64,000 nucleotides of DNA from Macrolepiota albuminosa (lineage: Eukaryota > Basidiomycota > Agaricomycetes > Agaricales > Agaricaceae). Every line of letters starts with the position of its first letter. Position 1 is the first letter of the stretch. The notes below the pieces were generated by a model. The model saw only the letters and a list, made by a program, of their open reading frames with translations, did not search any database and was not told where the DNA came from. The stretch lies in assembly GCA_027475525.1 (NCBI GenBank), contig JAMWFC010000032.1:186001-250000 (forward strand), read 5' to 3'. Below, in pieces: positions 21,158 through 32,038 of this stretch. The position numbers and the translations under genes are program-made.

Positions 21158-24100
21158 TCACAGCGGATCTCTTGCAGTTTGGGGGGGAATAAAATCAGGA
21201 AGCACCCGCCTAAATTTATCAATTGCCATCGAGGCCAATTCTTGCCACATGGCCACCTTTTTGTGGGCATATGACTGGAGACCTCTTTTCTTCACTGACA
21301 TACCACGCTTCGACCAAATATCTGCCTGGTTGAAGAAATACCGAACTGTCCACTCCATTTCACTCATGACAAGCTGACATTCCTCTGTCCATCTGTTGCG
21401 TTGTGCTCTAGCACGTAGATAATGAACATGATTAACTGAAGAGATATGTTCACGAACGGATGTAATGATAACGGAAATGTTAACAAGAGGACTCACATTC
21501 AGAAATAGTTGCAGATTCATTTTCTGCATCAGAATTAGAGTGCCATATCCAAGATACTAACAAGAGGACTCACATTCAGAAATAGTTGCAGATTCATTTT
21601 CTGCATCAGAATTAGAGTGCCATATCCAAGATACTTGATCCTTGATGAACCAGGAATGTTGGGATCTCGTATAGCTGTGCTTGCATTCAAATCCGCTTTC
21701 TGTAGAACTGGATACTTTCTCTGAATGCTGGGGTCCGATCCCAGTCGCAGCAGAGCACTGCGGCATCGTGCATAGGCATGAGCCTTCACCAGGATTGAGG
21801 CCTGGATTCTTTGAAGAGATGCGCAAGCTCGAGTTTTCACATTCTTGCTTGGGGCGACCCGGACGACGTGAGAATATAGGAATGATTTCTCTGCAATGAA
21901 TTCCCGAAGGGCTTGCAGGAGCCTTTCAATTTGAATCAAGCGCAGATTGCGCTCTATCATTGTTAATGGTGAGACATTACCCATGATCATAGATGGGAAG
22001 GAGATTTCAAAATCTTCTGAAACAACTACATCCGTTGGTTCAAGGTTATCCGCCGGCGGTACCAGCGGATCCGCTGGTTGTCCATCTTCCGCCATTTCAT
22101 TGTCGTCAAAGGCTCTGGGAACTTCATCCGGTTCCAGGGGGGCAGTCCGCCTTCCACCAGCAATGAACCCGCTCCTGTCCTGAGAAGCAGCAAGGACATT
22201 GAGTCGAACCCTTAATATTTCTCTTTCTGCCTCGACCTTTTGCCGATCATCATTGCTTGCATGCCGATTCAAACGGCGAACCTGGTCCTGAATTGCAATT
22301 CTGAGCATCCAATTAGTGAAATAGTTTGGGCCATCAGCAATACACCTTACTGCTGCTCCTCAATGTCAAGGGCAAGTTGAATCCAGAAGGAATGAATATC
22401 TGTTGCTGCAACATCCGTTGAGTGGTTTCCACTGTCTGCTGCCATTCGGTCTTCACTTGCACTATTGAAGGTCATTGTACGAGCTTTCAGAATATCCATT
22501 GCTTTACGGTTTCCCTCCTCTCTGAGCCTTTCTGCCTTAGCTATTCCAGCTTCCCAGCTTGTTAGTAAATCCGTTGATATTTCAACGGATCGCTCGGTGA
22601 AATATTGAACGGCTGCATCTCTCATCTCAACAGCAGTCCTGTACTTTCGACATAGGAATGGAACCATGTCAAGCAGCTTCTTCCAGTTTGAGTCACACAT
22701 GTGATCATCAAGGATTTCTGCCCAATGTGCCAAGGTAGCCATACGGGCCATCTGTGAGACTTCATTTAGTGTAGACCAGAGACTTTCAATTATCTCCCCA
22801 GCCAAATGACCGGCCCCAGGAATGAAGGACAGGGCAAAGCGGAAAAAACAATCCTCCTTATGCCCATGGACATGAAGAAGGGACAGGATTGAATTGATGA
22901 GCAGATGGCGGACAGGTAGAGTTAAAGAATGTCACTCACCGTTGGCTGTTCCTTTGCACGCTTGAGATAGTGGGTGAGCTCATCCCTCCTGGCCATAGTT
23001 AAAGAATGTCACTCACCGTTGGCTGTTCCTTTGCGCGCTTGAGATAGTGGGTGAGCTCATCCCTCCTGGCCATCATACCACCACCTTCTGAATGCCATAC
23101 ATCATGAGCAGGATTAGAATGTTGGACGTGATCCGCCTTGAAGTTGCCGTCCATCATTAAAGAACGATTGAACTTCCACCAGACGGGATCTTCTTCCCAG
23201 TTGGATGGAAGATTGACTCCTGGTTGGGGACAAGTTGGACAGAATATTGCAAGTTCACCACGGTCTGGCGCCATGGGATGCCTCGATTCATCATGGCCAA
23301 AGCCTGCCCACTTCAACTTCTTCAGCCACCGCCATGAACGAGAAAGTCGTCGTAGCTCGCGGTAAAGGTTATCCACCTCACCAGAAGATGCAATCGGGGA
23401 AGTTATTCTTGCAATTTTCTGCCAGTACTGGTAGGCAGATGCTTTGCACTCTAGATTTGTCAGACGGAAGTCGTCCAGCACAGCCGTTGTAAAATATGTT
23501 TGTGTCCGATCAAATGTACTGGGGACCAGCTGCGAGCGGATGGTATCCTCCACCAAGACATCCATCCCAGAACACTCACATGAAATGACAGTGATGTAGT
23601 GTACTCCAGTTGTGTGAACAATCCGTTGTATTGGATTCCCAAAGCAATCATATCTGTCCATACAGAACCTGTTCGTGGCTGGCCGATCTTCTGGAATATC
23701 TTCTATTGGCACATTATTCTCTGGGTCCTGTTGCTCTTCCTCTTCCATTATTTGATCAAGGCTGGCATCCTGAAGTCTGCTCAGGAAATCTGAAGTCATG
23801 GATGGATGCGCTGCCGGATGTCCCGGATCGCTATCTGCTGATGGAAGTTCAACATCCAGTTGATATTCAAGTTGTAGAAACTCTTGCTCCTGAATGTCCT
23901 TTTTCCGCTCGTGGTCCTCAAGAGCCCTGACCCTGACCTTCCCTTGATGACAGTTTGCATGCAATGAATTGTGTTGGATATAGAAATACCCTCCAGTATC
24001 CGACATATTCATTGGTTGGAAATACCTACCATTCCATACTTCAGGTCGGTGAAACGGGTTGGAGTCGTGCGTGCGGCGGAAACATCCGCGACAGAATATT

Positions 24101-24593
24101 CTTGACCCAACGCAATCACGGCATCGCCATTGTGCAAGGTAATGGTCAGGACAAGCAAGGCAATCAGTAACGTCATCCATTGATTCACGACCAAGCAATC
24201 CATTGAGCAACTGTGGAACATGGTTGATGAAGTCATTAAGATAATCTGCCTGTGTCTATGTATGAACTTGAATAATTCGCTCTCAATAATAGCATACATT
24301 CAAATCACCTTTACATGCCTTATGGATACGGGCATTGTATCATCTACATCATCTACCATTGGATTATTGTCCAAGTGTGCAAAGTTATCATCATCTGCAA
24401 ATGCCGCAGATGGTGCACCAGTTACAATGGGAGCAGGACCCAGTGGTAGCCATTGTGTTATGAGGACTGGCAACCCTCGTGTGTTCTGAGTGAGTCGTGT
24501 CCTTTCCTCAGCAAACAGGATGAGGTCCCTTTGTCTGATGACTGTTGTTTTTGGTCGCTTGCGTTTCTTTAGAGAGTTCAGGTTCATGATCAA
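21158..24593 (-). CDS. KDZ transposase (CxC2 cysteine-cluster type), apparently core-deleted
   Basis: The enzyme would mobilise K1. Exon 1 (24593 to about 24310) is basic at its start (KKRKRPK). After an intron of about 50 bp, exon 2 carries the CxC2-like zinc cluster (CLACPDHY, CRDCVGSRIFCRGCF), then YFYIQHNSLHANCHQGK. The C-terminal part has GEIIESLWSTLNEV (about 22790), the IERNLRLIQIERLLQALRE helix region and EMEWTVRYFFNQADIW, ending at 21158. Between about 22885 and 22920 K1 jumps across about 365 bp that K2 retains at 36647-37012. That segment encodes LLLIYDIACQW and neighbouring core residues. Unless the assembly lost it, this transposase is inactive. The 77-bp duplications at 21481-21634 and 22921-23074 also disturb the frame. 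Confidence 0.85.
21481..21634. repeat. 77-bp tandem duplication (probable assembly overlap)
   Basis: Copies start at 21481 and 21558; breaks the K1 transposase; single copy in K2. Confidence 0.87.
22921..23074. repeat. 77-bp tandem duplication (probable assembly overlap)
   Basis: Copies start at 22921 and 22998, one mismatch; it lies next to the K1 core deletion, so that deletion could also be an assembly error. Confidence 0.85.
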
Positions 24594-24905
24594 AATATCT
24601 ATGGCCAGGACCTAGCCATTGTACGGGATATCTAATGAGACCGCTCATCGATATCGGCAATATGCCCCAATTTGGATGTGGCCAGGACCTAGCCATTGTA
24701 CGGGATATCTAATGAGACCGCTCATCGATATCGGCAATATGCCCCAATTTGGATGGCCAGATACCAGCGGACAGCGGACCATATCCGTCAAAGACAAACG
24801 GAATCTGTTTGTCATCAACGGACACTGAACAGAAAATCTATATTTTATCATGTGATCCTTCGGTTGAGAACTGTGTGGTTGCAGAAAATTATATTGTCTA
24901 CAAAC
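24594..24905. promoter_or_regulatory. Bidirectional intergenic region of K1
   Basis: This gap separates the transposase start (minus) from the accessory gene 3 start (plus) and must contain both promoters. It includes a 77-bp duplication (24602-24755) that is probably an assembly artefact, leaving about 235 bp. CGGA/TCCG motifs like those of the subterminal zone recur here. Confidence 0.5.
24602..24755. repeat. 77-bp tandem duplication (probable assembly overlap)
   Basis: Copies start at 24602 and 24679, in the K1 bidirectional intergenic region; single in K2. Confidence 0.87.
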
Positions 24906-27281
24906 ATGTCTGCCCTCCTGCAACCGCCTGAACCAATATTTTCACCAAAGAAAAGACGAGTGGAACCGATATTTACAGCGGAAGAAAGATCTATCTTTGA
25001 ACCATACAAGGAACTCTACCGCTCCTCAACTACTCCTCAAGCTCGGACTGCTATCTTGAAGGATAAAATCCTAACGGATATCTTCAACTACTGGGCCACT
25101 AAGGGACAGAGCCAAAGACAGGGGAAGAGTGGGCAGAGAGAATCAAAGTAGGTACAGCAACTCATTGCAAAGAACTAGACATCATTTGCTTGAATAGAAG
25201 GTTGTCCAGTATATCAAGAATTGCTGGCGCCCTTATTACCAGCATAAAGATCCAAAGGTGCTCCTGAAAACTTCACTGCGAGATGTTGTCCGGCAGACAA
25301 TGGCAAAGGAGATAAACGAGGAGATCCAGAACTTGTTGAGGGGTAAGGATCACAATGCCTCGGGATTGGATGCATTTGCACAATATAATGTGGCTGTCAA
25401 AAATGTTATGCATCAACTCACACCGCAGGAGGAAAGTCGTTTACGGAAGATGGCGGCAGAATGGAGCGAAAAAGGAAATCCGCCAGAAATTCAGTGCAAG
25501 TTGGTACTCCTTCCATCCCCCATCCGTCCTCTATTCGTTGTACATCAAAAGGAAATCCGCCAGAAATTCAGTGCAAGTTGGTACTCCTTCCATCCCCCAT
25601 CCGTCCTCTATTCGTTGTACATCTGTCCGCTTGATTCCGCTTTCTAATTGTTGTCTCTCCAGGAAGGCCCGAAAGCACGGTTTGAAGCGTGTGGACGATG
25701 CAGATGTGCTTCTCCGCTTTCTAATTGTTGTCTCTCCAGGAAGGCCCGAAAGCACGGTTTGAAGCGTGTGGACGATGCAGATGTGCTTCATTTAGAGAGA
25801 TGGGCATGTTGAGTTGGACTGTTGTTGGTTGGTATGCAGATGAAGGCATGACTATTAGAATGTATGTGGTGCCATCATTCTTTAAACAATTTTGACACCA
25901 ATTATAGTCATGACAATATGTCATACTTGACCCATGCTAACCGACCTACCTTTCAAGACTCCTTTCCTGACCTTGTTAGTGACCTCAACAAGAAGATGAT
26001 GGATTACATGTCTGCTCTTCTTGGTAGAGACATGCCGTCCAACATGCAATCACCCCATGATTTGACTCCTCCTATCCTTACACGCCATGACCTCATCCTT
26101 GATCTGGATAGGGATGGATTCCCAATATTACCAGCAGATCCAGGACCAAATATATTTCAAACTCGGGCAGAATTGGAAATGCTTGTCTGGGACTATCTAA
26201 ATACTCATTACAGTGAATCCTAGTTTTCTCCACCTTTGCTCATCATCTGATCACCCCATCAGAAATTGTGTCTGGTTACCGTTATGAATCTGCTCCTTAC
26301 AAGGCAGTGAGGACCAATGATCAGCAATTCATACATTCAAGGTATCTTCCAGAGGGTCTGATATTCCAAGATCCTCATAATCTTGGTCGGCCTGAGCTAT
26401 TGCATCTGCTGAACTTCTGGAGAGACCGTCAAGGACAGTATGGATCCGGTGACACCTTCTGCTGGACGGTTTATCTCAACCGTCACAAGCAGCCAGTAGC
26501 TGCCGAGTACGGCACCTGAGCTGATTGTGAAAAAAATGCGGCAGCAGCAGCAGCACGTAAGGCTACACGCAAAAATGGAGGGAAAAATCGGAAACAGAGG
26601 CCAACACCATCAGCGGTAGTCGATGGCAACAGTAGGACCATTGCTAATGATGGAGCCGCTGATGGCGGATCCGCTTTAGTCACCGGATCTTCAGCCAACT
26701 TGGAGTGGCAACGGGGGCCTACACTTCCCCTGTCACCTAGCGTACCACACACACCACTGCCTGACTTACAGGAGGAACCTCCTGTCTTGCGCTCACCGCA
26801 CACTCCCCAGCCTCAGCGCCACAACAGATCCACGGTTCACAACGAATCCCGACCAAATGTATCAGCTTCCGCTCATGACGAGTCCGCTCTCGACGAATCC
26901 GTTCATGACAGATGTGTTGATGATACAGCAGTGGTAGATGCCACTACCATCCACCTCTTACAACAAAGAGGATGGAGCCATCCAGACCCTCCAATTAATG
27001 GCCCTAGTGATGGTTCCCCTAGATATAGAGTGTCAAGAAGGGTGCTCGACATTCTTCAAGATGAGGACAATGACCAATTTGAAGGTGAGGGAAGGCCGGC
27101 ATTACAAAACCAAAAGAAGCGCAAGGCATTGCCTAACCAATTGTCAACAAATTCCAAGCGACCCCGCAAGTCTCAAGCACAAATGCTACAGGAAGATGCA
27201 GCTCGATACATTGATATGTCTACACCAGCCAAAAGGAGTAGCAGCCGCACTAAGGTCATTCGACCAGTCCACCGTCATTGA
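24906..27281 (+). CDS. K1 accessory gene 3: KDZ-associated protein of unknown function
   Basis: Starts MSALLQPPEPIFSPKKRR. Probable introns: 25150 to about 25199 (GTAGGT to AATAG), one from about 25499 to 25660 containing two 77-bp duplications, and about 26211-26261 (GTGAAT to ATCAG). Recognisable stretches are FNYWATKG, VVQYIKNCWRPYY, VKNVMHQLTPQEESRLRKMAAEW, ARKHGLKRVDD, LVWDYLNTHY, RYLPEGLIFQDP and ELLHLLNFWRDRQ. From memory these resemble proteins found beside KDZ elements in mushroom genomes. The C-terminal third is Ser/Pro-rich then basic (QNQKKRKALPNQ, SKRPRKSQAQM), possibly nuclear or DNA-binding. A TGA at 26517-26519 replaces a probable Arg codon, and a frame change lies near 25790-25870, so this copy may be broken. 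Confidence 0.6.
25471..25624. repeat. 77-bp tandem duplication (probable assembly overlap)
   Basis: Copies start at 25471 and 25548, in K1 gene 3; single in K2. Confidence 0.87.
25636..25789. repeat. 77-bp tandem duplication (probable assembly overlap)
   Basis: Copies start at 25636 and 25713, in K1 gene 3; single in K2. Confidence 0.87.
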
Positions 27282-27404
27282 TGTGGGGAAGGGGGGAATG
27301 TTATATTACATTTTTGTAAACTATAACTAAGGTCATTCGACCAGTCCACCGTCATTGATGTGGGGAAGGGGGGAATGTTATATTACATTTTTGTAAACTA
27401 TAGG
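27251..27404. repeat. 77-bp tandem duplication (probable assembly overlap)
   Basis: Copies start at 27251 and 27328, at the 3' end of K1 gene 3. Confidence 0.85.
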
Positions 27405-27462
27405 GTTACAAAATGTACGAATGTCTGTCATAGCGAAAAAAAAATATGTAATCGTCCATCCT

Positions 27463-29541
27463 TCACTTCTCTTCTGTTGCCTTCCGTCTCTCAGTAAGCC
27501 GACTGGATGATCGGGTCCATTGCATCGGCGGCTGACTACTTCGGGAGTTGCTGTGAGCCCGTCCCCTTGGGCCAGGGAGAGGGTCCTCGGCAGGGACTGG
27601 TGGAGGGACGGAAGATGGTTGAGGGGGTGACGGAGATGTTCGTGCAGGAGTCGTCCCTGAGGATGTTTGTTGAAGCGGGGACGGAGCAACGGTGAGAGCG
27701 GATAAGTCAGCGGCGTGATGGGATTGGTCAGTGGCGAGGGCAGAGGTGTCACCAGTGGGAATGGATATGTCAGCAGTGGCAGGGGATTGGTCAGCGATGG
27801 GGTCAGGAGTGGTTTCTTCCTCTTCAACGATGGGTCCAANNNNNNNNNNNNNNNNNNNNNNNNNNNNNNNNNNNNNNNNNNNNNNNNNNNNNNNNNNNNN
27901 NNNNNNNNNNNNNNNNNNNNNNNNNNNNNNNNNNNNNNNGGATATGTCAGCAGTGGCAGGGGATTGGTCAGCGATGGGGTCAGGAGTGGTTTCTTCCTCT
28001 TCAACGATGGGTCCAAGTCCACTGTGCCCTGTTGGATGCACTGCCACATCATCCTGAGCTGACGGACTGGAGGGACAGGTAGAGATGTGAAGTTGATTCT
28101 GCAAAGTGTCAACCACACCCCAAATATTGCGGATCTGCTCTTCCATCTGACGGATCCGTCTGGCGTGGTCTTCAAGTGTCTCACCCGCAAGAGAAACATT
28201 CGTTTGCAGTGTTTCTATGCGGCCACCGAGCGTGTCGACCTGAGTCTGGTAGCGACGGAAGAAGTCCTCAATACGCGGTAACCAGCTCGCCTCAGCCATG
28301 ACAAACCCGTCCCGCACCTGCTCCCCAACATTCCGCAATGCTTCCTGGAACCCATTCTCCATCCTGTCCAAACAGCTCTCCACCCCTGCCATTACACCAG
28401 CCACAATGTCCTCACTGTGACTAGACTCCATTGCCCGCTCCTTGCCCTTTCCCTTGACCAGAAGAGGGTCTGCTGGGCGGTTGGAGGTCGACGGTTGGGA
28501 TGGACGGACGGACGGTTTTGATGGTCCCGTGATTGGACTGGTTGGTTCATCTGCTAACTATTGGTTAGCTATTTGAGCAGGAAAAGAGTTTCATACCGTC
28601 ATCACTCTCAATAATCGTCACTGACTTCTTTCTCAGTGGTTTTTTCCCCTTTCCCTTGTTGCTGGGCTTGACAGTTTTCTTGACAATCGTCAGGCTGCAT
28701 GTTTGTTTGCGAATGAGCTGGCAGGAATCGCATGCGGTGCCGCCCTTTGTCCTGACACACTGTAGCCGCTTACTTGCGCAATATTGGCAAGGGGGGTTGA
28801 TGTGCTGACCCTCACGACAAGGTGCTGTCCTCAGATACCTGCCCAACAGCATCCCTCCAGTAATTTCCCCCTTCGGTATCCTGCCCTCTTGTTCTTCCTC
28901 TTCCTCTTCCTCTTCATCCTCGTCCTCATCCTCGTCCTCCTGCTCCTTCTGTCGACGATAGGTACCAGGAGGAGGTTGACCAATATAGGTCACCCGTTTT
29001 GGCTTCTTGGGATTTGGCGACGGACCAGACAAATCTCCTGCCGCTGGAGGACTCGGTCGTTTTCTCTTCTTCGGAATCGGTGACGGACCAGACGAATCTC
29101 CTGCTGCTGGCCTATGACCTATCCGGTCTTCTCGTGCCGGTGCCGTCGACGGACCGGCCTCAGTCGACGGATCAGGTTGTTCTTCGCCCCCACTTGGTTC
29201 CTCCCCCCTTCCGCTCCTCTGGGTCCATTTCTTCGCAGCGTCCTTCAACCGCCTGGTCATATCCTCGTCAGAAAGCTTGCTCTGGAGTAGCGGGATAACT
29301 TCGTTGATGAAACTTCTCCTGGCATCAAGGAGGAGTTTCTTGTCATCCTTGACGTCCCTAACCTTGAACCACATGTCAATCTACAGGACGACTATTAGTG
29401 CATGTCTATTAGGCAGGAGTGCTTGTATCTTACCAGGTCCTTCTGCTGTGCTTTGAGTTGTCGCAGGTCTCCTCTGAGAGCAAGGTATAATACTCGAACA
29501 TCCGCGTCAACGACCCGTTGGTGGAGTTCTTCGTTAGACAT
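27463..29541 (-). CDS. K1 gene 4: Cys-cluster and coiled-coil protein
   Basis: Three exons are inferred. Exon 1 begins at 29541 (MSNEELHQRVVDADVRVLYL). Intron 1 is about 29380-29432 (GTAAGA to CTGTAG). Exon 2 carries a basic Pro-rich region (PKKRKRPSPP), a long Glu/Asp run and a cysteine cluster (PPCQYCASKRLQCVR, CDSCQLIRKQTCS), which looks zinc-binding. Intron 2 lies at about 28554-28600. Exon 3 encodes a helical, coiled-coil-like region (AGVESCLDRMENGFQEALRN, LGGRIETLQTNVSLAGETLE) and an acidic Ser/Thr/Pro-rich tail with SSRLTERRKATEEK at the end. The N gap and a 77-bp overlap fall in the tail. Such clusters occur in fungal regulators, so DNA or protein binding is plausible but unproven. 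K2 lacks this gene through an internal deletion. Confidence 0.65.
27763..28016. repeat. 77-bp duplication flanking the N gap
   Basis: 27763-27839 equals 27940-28016, with 100 N between. The clearest case of an unmerged overlap. Confidence 0.97.
27840..27939. other. 100-N assembly gap
   Basis: Exactly 100 N, flanked by identical 77-bp sequences (27763-27839 and 27940-28016). This shows that neighbouring contigs overlap and that nothing need be missing. Confidence 0.98.
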
Positions 29542-29719
29542 GGCGGATGGAGGATTAAAGAAACGGATGAGAACTTTACACGAAGCAAGTTCTGAAAATA
29601 GATATCATGTGACCCTGTTTAAATTACAAAAGAAGTTTGATTTATTGCTTGACAAAACCTTACTTTGTTTATCTTACAGTTTAGTAAATAACAATTAGCT
29701 AAGCAGGTCAAAAATTGCA

Positions 29720-30570
29720 GAGGTCCTAATGTTTATTGCACTAAGCAGGAGTCGAACCCACCTATTGCAACATACAATGAACATCAATGGATAATATTCT
29801 ACTAGACCATCGATGCTTACTGTACACTGCTATAGTCTAAATAGATATCATGTCACTCTGTTTAAATTAGGACCTTACTTTGTTTATTATACTGTGTAGT
29901 AAATAACAATTAGCTAAGCAGGTCAAAAAAGGCAAACGTCTTAATGTTCATTGCACTAAGCAGGAGTTGAACCCACCTACTGCAACACACAATAAACACC
30001 AATGGATAATATTCCACTAGACCATCAAAGCTTAATGTACACCGCTATAGTCTAAATAGATATCATGTCACGCTGTTTAAATTAGGACGTTACTTTGTTT
30101 ATCATACTGTGTAGTAAATAACAATTAGCTAAGCAGGTCAAAAATTCTAAACAGTGAGACGAAAATGCACTAGTAGGAATCGAACCCGTCTACTGCAAGA
30201 CATAATAATGACCAATGGATAATATTCCACTAGACCACCGATGCTTACTTTACATTGCTGATGCTTCATGTATAATGCTATGGTGTAAATCAATATCAGT
30301 CCAATATTCCGCTACAAACCATGGTTTTCCTCTTTCCTGTATACTTCTATGGTGTAAATAAATATCAGTCTAATATTGTCAATTCAATACAGATGCACCA
30401 GTTGCAGTAAAATCTCTATCCGTTCAAATTCTGTATGGGTCCGTTTGTGCACTACATGAACACCGTCCTGACTTGTAGCAAGCGCCTGTGGTACAATGGA
30501 ATATTCATCAATTGATATTTCATATTGTGCACAAGAAGTGGGTTTGACTCCCAATAGTTCACATTATATA
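29720..30570 (-). repeat. Array of tRNA-like units in K1 right arm
   Basis: Inverted counterparts of the left-arm units, at about 29735-29815, 29945-30035, 30160-30240 and 30480-30560. Each shows GGAnTCGAACCC-type B boxes and CACTAGACCA-type A boxes on the minus strand. Spacing is about 200 bp, with an AT-rich linker containing AGTAAATAACAATTAGCTAA. Confidence 0.65.
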
Positions 30571-31657
30571 ATAGCAGCAGGCCGCTGACGTCCACTAGCG
30601 TCATGAATTTGATCCATTGAAAACTCCAGAAATTTCTGCAGCGGGATAAGATGGACAAGTTGACGCATGTGGATATCCGGCGGATGCCGACGGATGCACG
30701 ACGGATGCCGACGGATGCCGATGGATGCCAGCAGGTCACGATGGCTGCCGACGAACTCTGACGGATGCCAGCTGATGGCCAGCTGATGGCTGCTGATGCC
30801 AACGCCCCTTTCAGGCCACGAAAACTCTTTTGGGAGGTATGCCACCCCCCTTCCACCTCAAAAAATCCATACGGGAACCTGCGGAAACGTAGGTGGGCGT
30901 CCGTTCATTGTGTTATCCGACCTTTGAATCTATCCATTAGTAACGGACCTGTGGTGCAACGGTTAAATGTGCGTTCCGTTGCTGGAGGCTTTCCCAAGGC
31001 CGGGGGTTCGATTCCCCCCCACAGGCATACGGCGGGCAAGATGAAGTTACTTTTTTCCTTGGTCCAACCAGACTCCATGGACCTGCGTAGGCCTCTGTGG
31101 ATGTCCGCTGGTGTCCTGCGCAGGCCTGGGAGGGCCCGCGTAGGTTTGAGTCCGTCGACATACGTCTGCGTGGATGTCCGCTGGTGGCTTGCGTAGGCCT
31201 GCGTAGATTTTCAGGGCCCTTTCGTGGACGTACGCTGGCGTCGGGGGTGGGAAAAGGATGGAAGGGGAGACGCGCAGCCTCGAGTTATTGCGGGGAGGAA
31301 TGGAGAGGGGAGGGAAATGGGGAACCTCGAGGAGGGTTTATTCATGCCATGAAGTCTGCCAATGGAGGAGGTTTTCACTCGTGTGCTGATGCCTGCTGGC
31401 GGCCGCTGACGCACATTGACGTCCGCTAGTGTCCGCTGGCATCCGCCGGGCCTGCGTGCGCATGTGTGTGCCCGCCTTTTATCAATCCACTGGACTGTGT
31501 CATACAGCACATTGTGACACGTCCGCGGCTCTGTATTCTACGGCACTGTGGGGACTGCTCCGCTCCAGTGTAGCGGACTCCGTTGGACACGTATGGTACG
31601 GCACAAAGCGGGCTCCCGTACAACGTATGACACGTACCGTTGTGATGCCCTACCCTG
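30080..31657 (-). repeat. K1 right terminal inverted repeat
   Basis: Inverted copy of the left arm. It differs by an insertion of about 120 bp at roughly 30937-31075 that contains a well-formed tRNA-like unit. At the outer tip it ends GTGATGCCCTACCCTG before the target duplication. Confidence 0.85.
30948..31027 (+). ncRNA. tRNA-like sequence, probably the head of a SINE
   Basis: The ends CCTGTGG and CCACAGG pair over 7 bp. There is a good A box (TGGTGCAACGGTTAA), a B box within a 5-bp T stem (GGGGG TTCGATT CCCCC) and a GC-rich possible variable arm (GGCTT..AAGGCC). The acceptor and D-arm registers conflict by one or two bases and no anticodon is certain, so I do not call it a working tRNA. 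It lies in a segment of about 120 bp missing from the opposite arm of K1. That makes it a later insertion, ending near a run of T. Confidence 0.5.
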
Positions 31658-31665
31658 GGATGAAC
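31658..31665. repeat. 8-bp target site duplication of K1, right copy
   Basis: Second copy of GGATGAAC, followed by the rest of Gypsy-A ORF3. Confidence 0.75.
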
Positions 31666-31760
31666 TCCTCGACTATGACATGGACGACACAACTGCCGAT
31701 CCATTCTGGGAGCCTGGGGACTCTCCCATTGCCCCCGTCCCTGACTTACCGACGGCATGA
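31666..31760 (+). pseudogene. Displaced 3' end of Gypsy-A ORF3
   Basis: This short acidic segment (DYDMDDTTADPF near its start) ends at TGA 31758-31760. When one copy of the 8-bp duplication GGATGAAC is discounted it is in the same frame as the ORF3 codons ending at 16539. This is strong evidence for the exact boundaries of K1. Confidence 0.75.
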
Positions 31761-31805
31761 CTGTTGTATTATCTCAAGACCGTAGCTCGGTCTGATTGGG
31801 GGGTG

Positions 31806-32038
31806 TGTAGCGTAGTCTGCTATGTGGCGTTGGCCACCTAGCTTTACTTACTGTAGAGTAGTCTATATTATATTATATTTATTATAATATAATATTAGTT
31901 TACATTATTATAAATAGTTTTACCAGCTGCTTACAAAGCAGCTTATTTTGTGTTTGTACTACATAGTCAATAGACCGGACTGGTCTGATTCTGTGCAGTG
32001 TGAACATTAAGCTCACAACTTCCTGTAACTTCGTTACA
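31806..32038 (+). repeat. Gypsy-A 3' LTR (233 bp)
   Basis: Starts TGTAGCGTAG directly after a G-rich polypurine tract and ends CTTCGTTACA. Boundaries are supported by a solo copy at 57980-58213 with clear target duplications. Contains a stem-loop at 31925-31943 (arms AGCTGCTT and AAGCAGCT). Parts align with the Gypsy-B LTR. Confidence 0.85.
31925..31943 (+). other. LTR stem-loop, Gypsy-A
   Basis: Perfect 8-bp stem AGCTGCTT / AAGCAGCT with a 3-nt loop. Counterpart of the Gypsy-B LTR hairpin at 37849-37870. Confidence 0.6.

Larger units (their letters stand above)
16540..31657. mobile_element. K1: KDZ-superfamily DNA transposon, about 15.1 kb
   Basis: K1 is bounded by an 8-bp duplication and by long terminal inverted repeats (left about 16540-18060, right about 30080-31657). 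Four genes lie inside: an accessory gene with PPLF repeats (minus, 18656-20909), the transposase (minus, 21158-24593), a second accessory gene (plus, 24906-27281) and a Cys-cluster/coiled-coil gene (minus, 27463-29541). The subterminal zones hold tRNA-like units and many CGGATG/CATCCG hexamers, candidate transposase-binding sites. The outermost 9-10 bases of the two ends do not match well. Against K2, the transposase lacks a core segment, so K1 may need help in trans. A 100-N gap and eight 77-bp duplications are assembly features. Confidence 0.85.
11303..32038 (+). mobile_element. Gypsy-A: 5'-truncated Ty3/gypsy chromovirus, split by K1
   Basis: The retained parts are the end of pol (11303-13235), ORF3 (13339-16539 and 31666 to about 31760), a polypurine tract (GGGGGG ending at 31803) and a 3' LTR (31806-32038). 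The 5' LTR, gag, protease and reverse transcriptase are missing: the element starts abruptly in RNase H. That is unusual for an LTR element and points to deletion or recombination rather than normal integration. The KDZ transposon K1 (16540-31657) sits inside ORF3. The 3' LTR abuts the KDZ copy K2. Confidence 0.85.

Noticed and set aside
16540..31657. A TET/JBP dioxygenase gene in the KDZ element
   Set aside because: KDZ elements in mushrooms are known to associate with such genes, so I looked for the HxD and distal His/Arg motifs in the four K1 genes and did not find them.
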